Origin: GWB1-37-8 sp964603935
Lineage (GTDB): Bacteria; Patescibacteriota; Microgenomatia; Levybacterales; UBA12049
Direction of reading: 5' to 3'
DNA: 12,938 bases
NCBI GenBank assembly: GCA_964603935.1
Contig: CAZRWL010000023.1
Coordinates: 1-12,938, forward strand
Each line of letters starts with the position of its first letter. Position 1 is the stretch's first letter. The notes under the pieces were generated by a model. That model saw only the letters and a program-made list of their open reading frames with translations, had not been told where the DNA came from and ran no database searches. This document shows, piece by piece, positions 7,049-12,938 of the stretch. Position numbers and translations under genes: made by a program.

Positions 7049-7969
7049 ATGACTGCGAATGGTTTTTTTACTGAACTGCAAAGAATAATTTTATCCCAAC
7101 CCAAACTTCCTGTGGCTGTTGTAAATTGCGAAAATTGTATATTTTGCAATGAGGTTTATAACTCAAAAAACCTTTCTTATTGTTTTGATACCTACAGCAC
7201 GAGTGATTCTTTTTACTTATTTGATTCTTTTATGTGCGCTACATGTGGCGACTGTGATTATGCGGTAGAGTCGGAATTTTGCTATGAGTCCGTAGATCCC
7301 TACAAAGCTTTTAACTGCAATTATTTAGAATACTGCGATAATATTAGAGATAGCGAGTATTGCTACAAGTGTTCCGGCAATAACCTGTTTGGATGCGTAA
7401 ATTTAAAAAATAAATCATTTTGCATCTTTAACCGTCAACTTACGGAATCAGAATATAATGAAAAAATAATAAAGTTTAAATCATTACCTCCTGAAAAAAT
7501 TTTAGCCATCGTCGAAAAGCTTAAAAAACGTTTTCCTCTTACTCAAACAATTGCGCAAGATAATGAAAATACAACTTACGGCAATTACATTCACTTTGAC
7601 AAGAATTGCTATCTCTGCTTTGATGCTGCTCATGATGAAAATTGCTCTTATCTTTATGATAGCTTCCATAATAAAACATCTTACGACTTAACTTATGTAG
7701 CAGTGGGTACGGAGTTAAGCTATCAAGCAGTTGACTCCGCTACACTATTTAACTGCAATTTTTGTATGCATGATAGCAATTGCCAGGACAGCAGCTATTT
7801 ATTCAGTTGTTTTAATGTTAAGAATAGTCTGGGATGTGTTGGATTAAAAAATAAAGAATATTGCATTTTAAATAGACAATTTACAAAAGAGGAATACGAA
7901 AAGATTAGCAGGGAAATTTTTACTCAACTGAATACAGCTAATTTAGGTTGGAACAATTTAATCTATTAA
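7049..7969 (+). CDS. Cys/aromatic-rich duplicated repeat protein, C-terminal half of an in-frame split pair
   Basis: This is a 306-residue protein without a signal peptide or membrane span, extremely rich in Cys, Tyr, Phe, Asn, Asp and Ser. Two tandem halves (about 27-140 and 175-287) are each made of short irregular units with recurring NCxYC or SYLF-like patterns. Each half ends in a near-identical block: GCVNLKNKSFCIFNRQ (115-130) and GCVGLKNKEYCILNRQ (262-277), both followed by an EEY/SEY-type motif. They are joined by a Lys-rich helical linker (about 145-165). The regular short units suggest a solenoid, possibly with bound metal or clustered thiols, but no function is known to me. It is in the same frame as the zinc-ribbon gene, 3 nt after its TAA, and has no good Shine-Dalgarno site, so it would need reinitiation or readthrough. 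Its stop overlaps the stop of the convergent ATPase gene in the shared TTAA at 7966-7969. Confidence 0.75.
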   Translation: MTANGFFTELQRIILSQPKLPVAVVNCENCIFCNEVYNSKNLSYCFDTYSTSDSFYLFDSFMCATCGDCDYAVESEFCYESVDPYKAFNCNYLEYCDNIRDSEYCYKCSGNNLFGCVNLKNKSFCIFNRQLTESEYNEKIIKFKSLPPEKILAIVEKLKKRFPLTQTIAQDNENTTYGNYIHFDKNCYLCFDAAHDENCSYLYDSFHNKTSYDLTYVAVGTELSYQAVDSATLFNCNFCMHDSNCQDSSYLFSCFNVKNSLGCVGLKNKEYCILNRQFTKEEYEKISREIFTQLNTANLGWNNLIY

Positions 7970-10272
7970 ACAATAGGTTCAGGAAATTCACCTGACTTAT
8001 CTACCGATACGGAATGCGTAGCTTCACTCCAGCGTTTTATTTCGTTTTCTACAGACACTCTATTTTTTCCATAAGTCAGTCTTGAATAACTTAATATTTC
8101 GTTAGTAAAGTCAGTTTGTGGCGCAGGAACATTAATGGTTCTAGCAGAAAATGGCCGTGTTAATTTACCATCCACAGACATTTTTATATACATTTCCCTA
8201 ACGCTTAAATTAATTAAATCAAAGGCCTCAAAAACCGGATTAAATTCTTTAGCAAGATATGAGGCATCATCTCCGCCTACCGGAAAAACTATTAATGAAC
8301 CGACATTGCCAAAAGCAGTTGCCTTAACATCATCAGGCAGTTGAGCAATATATTGATGCGCAATTGTCAAATTTAGATGATACTTTCTTGCTTCCGACAG
8401 AATTGTGGAAAACGCTTCAGTGGCAAAATTTTGAAATTCATCAACATAAAAATAAAAATCCCGTCTTTGATCCTCAGAAATATTTGCCCGAGAAAGAGCT
8501 GCCTGCTGAATTTTAGTAATAAGCATTGCCCCCAAAAGAGCAGTGTTGTCATCTCCTAATTTACCTTTTGAAATATTTAGAAGAACAATTTTCCCTTCGT
8601 CCATAAATTTTCCAAAATTTAAGGAGTTTTTCTTTTGTCCGATCATATTGCGTACAATCGGGTTAGAAATAAATTGACCAACTTTATTTAATATTGGCAC
8701 TACAGCCTCTCGTGAATAGGCTTCGGCTGAAGCAGAAAATTCATTAGTCCAGAACCCTTTAACCACAGGATCCTTTATTTGCATTATTACTCTTTGCCTA
8801 AACGGTGTATCCGAAAGCATTCTTGGGATTCCCAGAACATTAGAGTCTGGAGTTTCTAAAAGAGCTAAGGTGATATAGCGGATTAAGTGTTCCATTCTTT
8901 GACTCCATGTTGCTGCAAATAGTTTTTTGAAAATAGATATAAAAAATGTTGACAAATGCTGTCTTATTTCATAATCCTCTACAAATTCCAGGGGATTGAA
9001 TCCGATTGGAAAGCTTTTGTCTGAAGGATCAACATAAACCACATCTTTTATTCTACTTTTCGGAATAAACTTTAAGAGCTCATCTGCTAAATCCCCATGG
9101 GGATCAAGAAGACAACAGCCATGTCCATTTAAAATATCTGAGATTAAAAGAAGTTCCAAGAGCTTGCTTTTTCCGCTTCCGGTTTTCCCAACCACATATA
9201 AATGTCTTCTTCTGTCGATTCGCTTGATACCGAAACGCCACTGTTGATTTCTGTAATTTGTTTCTCCAAAAAATGAAACTTCCTTGGAGTTCACCAGCCC
9301 CTCTCTTGGTAAAATATCCGGTGCAGGAGCGCGTTTGGATGCAGTATTAACAACATTGGACATAATATTACCTTTGTAGGGAAAGTGGTAGGCTGTGGAA
9401 ATTTCTTCTGCTGACCAGAGATCGCCCTTTTGGAAAACTCTTGCGATAAATTCACGCCCCAGATCATGAAAAAATAAAGATTTTCTTCGGACTAATTCAT
9501 TTTGCTGACTTTTAAGAAGCTTGAAAATACCCGTTAAAGAAATTAGTTTTTCTTTTGCGGTAAATTTGTCTTGCGCAAGATAAGCAATGCGAAGTTTGCC
9601 TAAAAATAAATCCTGAGCTAGCTTTTTCCTTGAGGATTCTTCCTTAGTCCCCTGAAACAATTCGAAAAATAAACCTCTTTGCCAAAATTTTGAACCGACT
9701 TTTTTAAGACATAGTTGGACATATGCTTCTTCGCCATTTGATGTCTTTGAAAGAATAGCAGATAAATTTTTTAGTATATCTTCCTTAGCATCCCTGTAAG
9801 ATGCTAAAGGGTAAATACTTTTCTGCTTAAAATTAAGCTGCACGAACTCCGCACCATCCAATGAAGAAAGATAATCCGATTGCTGATCTTCGACTTCAGC
9901 TTCCGGATATTGCGCATATAACTGTGACTCCAATAAATTTTTCTGATCTTTTGGAATTGTGATGTAAAATTTCAAGAATTGATTACTCGATGTCATTTCC
10001 AAACTAAATAATGTGTTATTCGGCAATACTCTATGGATGGATCTCAAGAATTCTTCCATCGAGCTTTCTTTACTTTCGCTCTCCGATGGCATTTTTATTT
10101 GAAGATAAACACGATCAGCTTTATGGAGATTTTGATCTACAAATGCACGATATAAAAAGGTCTTTACTATTTTTAATGCAATAAAAAATGCGGTAATAAT
10201 TACAATTATTCGCAATAATTCTTTAACAACAGTTGTTACCAATTCAAAAAATTGCCCAAAAAAGGCTTCCAT
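7966..10272 (-). CDS. VirD4/TraG-like membrane-anchored ATPase
   Basis: This 768-residue protein resembles type IV secretion coupling ATPases. One hydrophobic segment near residues 14-38 anchors it. Residues about 50-345 form a poorly conserved N-terminal region. The ATPase domain follows, with Walker A GKTGSGKS (362-369), LLDPHGDLAD (388-397), Walker B YFYVDEFQNF (607-616, acids D611-E612) and LTIAHQYIAQL (635-645) as the sensor or glutamine-containing stretch. In conjugation systems such proteins hand DNA or protein to the transfer channel; no channel, relaxase or pilus gene is present here, so a role in DNA uptake, surface structures or host contact is only possible. The start is ATG 10270-10272: a -10 TATACT sits 6 nt upstream, and the in-frame TTG at 10290 would lie upstream of the transcript. 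The gene is convergent with the repeat protein, sharing the TTAA at 7966-7969. Confidence 0.85.
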   Translation of the reverse strand: MEAFFGQFFELVTTVVKELLRIIVIITAFFIALKIVKTFLYRAFVDQNLHKADRVYLQIKMPSESESKESSMEEFLRSIHRVLPNNTLFSLEMTSSNQFLKFYITIPKDQKNLLESQLYAQYPEAEVEDQQSDYLSSLDGAEFVQLNFKQKSIYPLASYRDAKEDILKNLSAILSKTSNGEEAYVQLCLKKVGSKFWQRGLFFELFQGTKEESSRKKLAQDLFLGKLRIAYLAQDKFTAKEKLISLTGIFKLLKSQQNELVRRKSLFFHDLGREFIARVFQKGDLWSAEEISTAYHFPYKGNIMSNVVNTASKRAPAPDILPREGLVNSKEVSFFGETNYRNQQWRFGIKRIDRRRHLYVVGKTGSGKSKLLELLLISDILNGHGCCLLDPHGDLADELLKFIPKSRIKDVVYVDPSDKSFPIGFNPLEFVEDYEIRQHLSTFFISIFKKLFAATWSQRMEHLIRYITLALLETPDSNVLGIPRMLSDTPFRQRVIMQIKDPVVKGFWTNEFSASAEAYSREAVVPILNKVGQFISNPIVRNMIGQKKNSLNFGKFMDEGKIVLLNISKGKLGDDNTALLGAMLITKIQQAALSRANISEDQRRDFYFYVDEFQNFATEAFSTILSEARKYHLNLTIAHQYIAQLPDDVKATAFGNVGSLIVFPVGGDDASYLAKEFNPVFEAFDLINLSVREMYIKMSVDGKLTRPFSARTINVPAPQTDFTNEILSYSRLTYGKNRVSVENEIKRWSEATHSVSVDKSGEFPEPIV

Positions 10273-10278
10273 AAAATT

Positions 10279-10307
10279 AGTATAGAACAAGACCTATGGA
10301 AGCACAA
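10279..10307 (-). promoter_or_regulatory. Leaderless promoter of the VirD4/TraG-like gene
   Basis: Minus-strand -10 TATACT (10279-10284) and -35 TTGTGC (10302-10307, only TTG matching) are 17 nt apart. Six bases separate the -10 from ATG 10272, placing the mRNA start on the ATG. The stretch from the -10 into the coding sequence matches the plus-strand start at 6725-6740 in 15 of 16 bases, supporting a shared architecture. Confidence 0.6.
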
Positions 10308-10323
10308 GTCAGAATAAACTTGT
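10304..10323 (-). repeat. Inverted repeat at the tRNA 3' end
   Basis: ACAAGT and ACTTGT form a perfect 6-bp stem with an 8-nt loop, starting at the tRNA discriminator base. There is no U-tract, so it is not a normal intrinsic terminator; it could mark 3' processing. It overlaps the -35 box of the downstream ATPase gene. Confidence 0.35.
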
Positions 10324-10396
10324 AGCGCTTAGGGGATTCGAACCCCTGATATTTACCTTGAGAAGGTAACGTCCTAGGCCGCTAGACGAAAGCGCC
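10323..10396 (-). tRNA. tRNA-Glu (anticodon CUC)
   Basis: A 74-nt cloverleaf folds cleanly by eye. The acceptor stem is GGCGCTT with AAGCGCT, six Watson-Crick pairs plus a G1-U72 wobble. The D arm is GTC/GAC with GG in the loop. The anticodon stem is TTACC/GGTAA with loop TTCTCAA, giving anticodon CTC at 34-36. The variable loop is ATATC. The T arm is AGGGG/CCCCT with loop TTCGAAT. The T8-C9-GTCTAG segment and the overall layout match bacterial tRNA-Glu. The 3' CCA is not encoded (A73 is followed by CA), so a CCA-adding enzyme is needed. It reads GAG codons. The G1-U72 pair and A73 differ from the usual G1-C72 and G73 of Escherichia coli tRNA-Glu. It has its own promoter and lies between lon and the ATPase gene. 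Confidence 0.93.
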
Positions 10397-10405
10397 TCAA
10401 GGTCT

Positions 10406-10434
10406 ATTTTACCCTAAAATATATCTTCAAACAA
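10406..10434 (-). promoter_or_regulatory. Promoter of tRNA-Glu
   Basis: Minus-strand -35 TTGTTT (10429-10434) and -10 TAAAAT (10406-10411, 5 of 6) are separated by 17 nt. The expected start is about 3 nt before the first base of the mature tRNA, so the tRNA has almost no 5' leader. It lies wholly in the short gap after lon. Confidence 0.6.
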
Positions 10435-10447
10435 GATAAGTTAAGTC

Positions 10448-12805
10448 TTATGCATGGAGAATGGCTTGGAGATGTTGAGCTGAAGAACCCGCAGACTGCC
10501 TTATTCTTAATTGTCCTTTAAGCGCAAGGCCAATTACCTCATCCATATGGGACACGAATTTGAAAGTTAAATCCCTCACAACTTCTTTTGGCAATTCCAC
10601 TAAATCTTTTTTATTCTCTTTTGGAACAATAATTGTCTTAAGCCCTGCTCTGTGCGCGGCAATAACCTTCTCCTTAAGTCCTCCGATTTCCATAACGCGT
10701 CCGCGCAAAGTGATTTCTCCTGTCATCCCGACTCGTCTGTTAACAGGAATTTTTGTCAGAGCCGATATGATTGCTGAAGTGATTGCAATGCCGGCTGACG
10801 GACCATCTTTGGGAACCGCGCCTTCGGGAACATGCACATGAACATCTATTTTTTGATAAAACTTATCTGACAATCCGAATTGACTTGCCCGGGCTCTGAT
10901 GTAAGACATTGCCGCCTGACATGATTCCTTCATCACGTCCCCGAGTTGACCTGTCAAAAGAAGCGTACCCTTTCCGGGCATTAGAGCTACTTCAATAAAC
11001 AAAATGTCTCCTCCTGCTTCTGTCCATGCCAAACCCGTAGACATGCCGACCTCATCTTTCTTCTCAACCAGTGTTGAGCTGACCTTGATAGGGCCCAGAT
11101 ATTTTTCGACTTCTTTTTCCGTAATCCTTACTTTTTCTTCTTTTCCTTCCGCAACTAGTTTTGCAACTTTCCTCAAAATTGCTGAAATCTGCCGCTCCAA
11201 ATTTCTCACTCCGGCTTCTCTCGTATAATGTTCTATGATGAAACGGACGGCCGTATCCGTAATCTCCACTTTTTCAGGCGTTAAACCATGATTTTCTATT
11301 TGTTTTTTCAGTAAGAAGTCATGGGCGATTTTGAATTTTTCATCATGAGTATAGCCTGCAAAAGTTATCACTTCCAAGCGGTCTTTCAGAGCAGGAGGAA
11401 TTGTATCCAAGACATTTGCGGTTGTCACAAACATCACATCTGACAAATCAAAAGGAACTTCCAGATAGTGATCCGAAAATTGATTGTTTTGCTCCGGATC
11501 CAAAGCTTCCAAAAGAGCGGATGATGGATCTCCTCTGAAATCCGTTCCTACCTTATCAATCTCATCAAGCATAAAAACAGGATTGCGGGTGCCTGCGTCT
11601 TTTATCCCCTGTATTATTCGTCCTGGCAACGCTCCAACATAAGTTCGTCTATGTCCTCTAATTTCAGCTTCATCCCTTATTCCGCCAAGGGAAATTCTTA
11701 CGAATTTTCTGCCTAACGCTCTGGCAATAGACTTGCCAATCGATGTTTTGCCAACACCCGGAGGGCCTGCAAAACAAAGAATAGGACCCTTCATTTTTCC
11801 GGACAGTTTGTGAACTGCCAAATACTCCACAATTCTTTCTTTGGCTTTTTTCAATCCATAATGATCCTCGTCCAAAATTTTTTCCGCATTATTTATGTCA
11901 ACATTGTTCTTGCTTTTGATGTTCCACGGAAGAGAGACTAACCATTCCAAATAATTTCTGATGTAGCCTGCTTCGGGATTGAATTGAGCCATTTGCGATA
12001 ATTTCTTGACTTCTTTTTTGGCCTTTTCTTCTATTTCTTGAGGCATTCCTGCATTTTTAATTTTGCCTAATATTTCGCTTGTTCCGCTTTCATCTTCATC
12101 CCCAAGTTCTTTTTCAATGGTTTTAAGTCTCTCACGCAGAATTGCCTCCCGAGCGCCTTTTTCAAATCTTTCCTGGGTCTTTGAAGCGATGCGCTTTTCC
12201 AACTCCAACACTTTTAGTTCTTTCGCGAGAATTTCCGTTATCTTCTCCAGTCTTTTTTTAACATCGTTGATTTCCAATAATGCCTGACGTTCCGGAGGTT
12301 TTATGTCCAAAACAGAAGCGATAAGATCCGCAAATTCATACGGAGAATTGTCTGACATAATGTTCATAAATACCAGAAAATCAACTGTTTTTCCAAGATT
12401 CATAGCTCGTCTGAATTCATTGGTCAGATGATTACACAAAGCTTTAACTTCCGGACTGTTATCAACAACATCGGGAATTTCGATTACTTTTGCCATGAGA
12501 TAAGAATTCTGATCCACAATGGAAATTATCTTAACTCTGGAGATTCCCCGAACTTGCGCAATTATTTCCCCTTCCGTTCGAGTCATGCGCTCGATACGGG
12601 ACAATGTACCAATACTATATAAATCCGAAGGGCTGGGGTCGTTTAGCTTGGAATTTTTCTGAAGTACAAAACATACAATTCTTTCACTGCTAAAGGATGA
12701 CTCCAGCGCGGCAAGACTTTTCGGCCTACCAAAAGTCAAAACCGAATCCGTATTAGGAAATATTACTCCGTCTCGAATTGGAATTAAGGGTATCAGTTTT
12801 TCCAT
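10448..12805 (-). CDS. lon: ATP-dependent protease La (LonA)
   Basis: This 785-residue protein is full length for LonA (Escherichia coli Lon has 784). It degrades misfolded and specific regulatory proteins in the cytoplasm as a hexamer. Domains in order: an N-terminal substrate-binding domain beginning IPLIPIRDGVIFPNT (about 5-190), a helical coiled-coil region (about 180-290), an AAA+ module with Walker A GPPGVGKT (347-354) and Walker B FMLDEID (411-417), and the protease domain with PKDGPSAG (665-672, catalytic S670) and GGLKEK (708-713, catalytic K713). The 43-residue Ser-Lys spacing equals that of the Escherichia coli enzyme. All key residues are present. The ATG at 12803-12805 gives the canonical N-terminus. 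It is transcribed alone, with a strong promoter and a CIRCE-like operator upstream, which points to heat-shock control by an HrcA-type repressor. A tRNA gene with its own promoter follows it. Confidence 0.98.
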   Translation of the reverse strand: MEKLIPLIPIRDGVIFPNTDSVLTFGRPKSLAALESSFSSERIVCFVLQKNSKLNDPSPSDLYSIGTLSRIERMTRTEGEIIAQVRGISRVKIISIVDQNSYLMAKVIEIPDVVDNSPEVKALCNHLTNEFRRAMNLGKTVDFLVFMNIMSDNSPYEFADLIASVLDIKPPERQALLEINDVKKRLEKITEILAKELKVLELEKRIASKTQERFEKGAREAILRERLKTIEKELGDEDESGTSEILGKIKNAGMPQEIEEKAKKEVKKLSQMAQFNPEAGYIRNYLEWLVSLPWNIKSKNNVDINNAEKILDEDHYGLKKAKERIVEYLAVHKLSGKMKGPILCFAGPPGVGKTSIGKSIARALGRKFVRISLGGIRDEAEIRGHRRTYVGALPGRIIQGIKDAGTRNPVFMLDEIDKVGTDFRGDPSSALLEALDPEQNNQFSDHYLEVPFDLSDVMFVTTANVLDTIPPALKDRLEVITFAGYTHDEKFKIAHDFLLKKQIENHGLTPEKVEITDTAVRFIIEHYTREAGVRNLERQISAILRKVAKLVAEGKEEKVRITEKEVEKYLGPIKVSSTLVEKKDEVGMSTGLAWTEAGGDILFIEVALMPGKGTLLLTGQLGDVMKESCQAAMSYIRARASQFGLSDKFYQKIDVHVHVPEGAVPKDGPSAGIAITSAIISALTKIPVNRRVGMTGEITLRGRVMEIGGLKEKVIAAHRAGLKTIIVPKENKKDLVELPKEVVRDLTFKFVSHMDEVIGLALKGQLRIRQSAGSSAQHLQAILHA

Positions 12806-12823
12806 AGTAAGTTTATCTCACTA

Positions 12824-12850
12824 TTAGCAATCTACCACACCATCTGCTAA
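12824..12850. promoter_or_regulatory. CIRCE-like operator (putative HrcA site) over the lon promoter
   Basis: TTAGCAATC-N9-ATCTGCTAA has the same 27-bp layout as CIRCE (TTAGCACTC-N9-GAGTGCTAA), the operator of the heat-shock repressor HrcA. Fourteen of 18 half-site bases match, the outer TTAGCA/TGCTAA arms are perfect and the 9-nt spacer is exact. It covers the lon -10 box and the promoter spacer, where a repressor would block RNA polymerase. It may also reach the divergent plus-strand TATAAT at 12863. Confidence 0.65.
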
Positions 12851-12857
12851 TTGTCAA
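12829..12857 (-). promoter_or_regulatory. lon promoter
   Basis: Minus-strand -35 TTGACA (12852-12857) is a perfect consensus, 17 nt from the -10 TAGATT (12829-12834, 4 of 6). A TGG directly before the -10 makes it an extended -10. The predicted start is near 12822, leaving a 17-nt leader with a GTGAGAT ribosome-site candidate. Unlike the other promoters in this window, lon is not leaderless. Confidence 0.75.
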
Positions 12858-12862
12858 TAACC

Positions 12863-12868
12863 TATAAT
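12863..12868 (+). promoter_or_regulatory. Possible plus-strand -10 box divergent to lon
   Basis: TATAAT on the plus strand is a perfect -10 hexamer about 57 nt before the candidate start at 12925. No convincing -35 is found 16-18 nt upstream, and that position falls inside the CIRCE-like site. The promoter is therefore weak or dependent on another factor, or the match is chance. Confidence 0.3.
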
Positions 12869-12878
12869 AGATGTAGAC

Positions 12879-12912
12879 GGAGGGCTGACCCACGTGCACT
12901 TCGTTAGCCTCC
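12879..12912 (+). promoter_or_regulatory. Hairpin in the leader of a divergent gene
   Basis: GGAGGGCTGAC (12879-12889) pairs with GTTAGCCTCC (12903-12912) in a ten-pair stem with one bulged G and one G-U pair; the 13-nt loop contains CACGTGCAC. The 3' arm ends one base before the Shine-Dalgarno sequence at 12913, so folding could affect ribosome access. No U-tract follows on either strand, so it is not a terminator. I do not recognise an RNA family. Confidence 0.4.
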
Positions 12913-12938
12913 AGAGGGGTTTACATGGAGTTTTATGT
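12913..12938 (+). CDS. Possible start of a gene leaving the window (ribosome site plus first codons)
   Basis: AGAGGGG (12913-12919) lies 5 nt before an ATG at 12925-12927, which opens a frame of four complete codons (MEFY) before the window ends. The strong ribosome site directly after a leader hairpin and downstream of a TATAAT supports a real plus-strand gene divergent from lon. With so few codons, neither the gene nor its product can be confirmed. Confidence 0.4.

Noticed and set aside
6737..7969. Recoding of stop codons as an explanation of the split gene
   Set aside because: Other genes here end in TAA at sensible family lengths (for example 3271-4779 and lon), so TAA is not generally reassigned; TGA is also a normal stop at 5920.
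10273..10290. Upstream TTG start for the VirD4/TraG-like gene
   Set aside because: The -10 box TATACT (10279-10284) falls inside this extension; ATG 10272 fits the promoter spacing.
10427..10452. Terminator after lon
   Set aside because: The best stem (ATAAG/CTTAT around the stop codon) is only 5 AT-rich pairs without a U-tract; too weak to call.

Overview
The window is AT-rich, gene-dense bacterial DNA that looks like a Candidate Phyla Radiation genome (Patescibacteria, probably Microgenomates-like). The reasons are long multispan GT-C glycosyltransferases packed end to end, a zinc-ribbon plus Cys/aromatic-rich repeat protein of a kind I associate with Patescibacteria, a solitary VirD4/TraG-like ATPase, a tRNA without an encoded CCA end, and very short intergenic gaps. 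TGA is used as a stop (end of the gene at 5920-6675), so this is not a lineage that reads UGA as glycine. The lineage is inferred from gene content; no rRNA is present.

Layout. (1) 1-6675, minus strand: a five-gene envelope glycosylation operon. It starts with a GT2 lipid-phosphate sugar synthase (5920-6675), followed by a GT87/MptB-like GT-C enzyme (4751-5923), a GT39/ArnT-like enzyme (3271-4779), a YfhO-like enzyme (822-3269) and a second GT39-like enzyme (1-835) cut by the window edge. Gaps are 1 nt or overlaps of 4-29 nt. The likely scheme is that the GT2 protein loads a sugar onto a polyprenyl phosphate in the cytoplasm and the GT-C enzymes transfer lipid-linked sugars to envelope acceptors outside. 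(2) 6676-6736: a 61-nt divergent promoter region whose two -35 boxes overlap and whose predicted transcription starts coincide with the start codons on both sides. (3) 6737-7969, plus strand: a zinc-ribbon protein and an internally duplicated Cys/aromatic-rich protein in the same reading frame, separated only by one TAA and one codon. (4) 7966-10272, minus strand: a membrane-anchored VirD4/TraG-type ATPase, also predicted leaderless. (5) 10323-10396, minus strand: tRNA-Glu(CUC) with its own promoter. (6) 10448-12805, minus strand: a complete LonA protease, with a strong promoter overlapped by a 27-bp operator with the CIRCE (HrcA-binding) layout. (7) 12806-12938: the Lon control region, then a possible plus-strand leader with a hairpin, a Shine-Dalgarno sequence and the first codons of a gene that leaves the window.

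The points most worth following are the in-frame TAA that splits the zinc-ribbon/repeat protein, the recurrent leaderless promoter architecture (the start regions at 6737 and 10272 share 15 of 16 bases), the CIRCE-like site in front of lon, and a GC-rich palindromic element inserted in frame in the YfhO-like gene. No gene-free stretch over 300 nt exists. I saw no CRISPR array, insertion sequence or rRNA.
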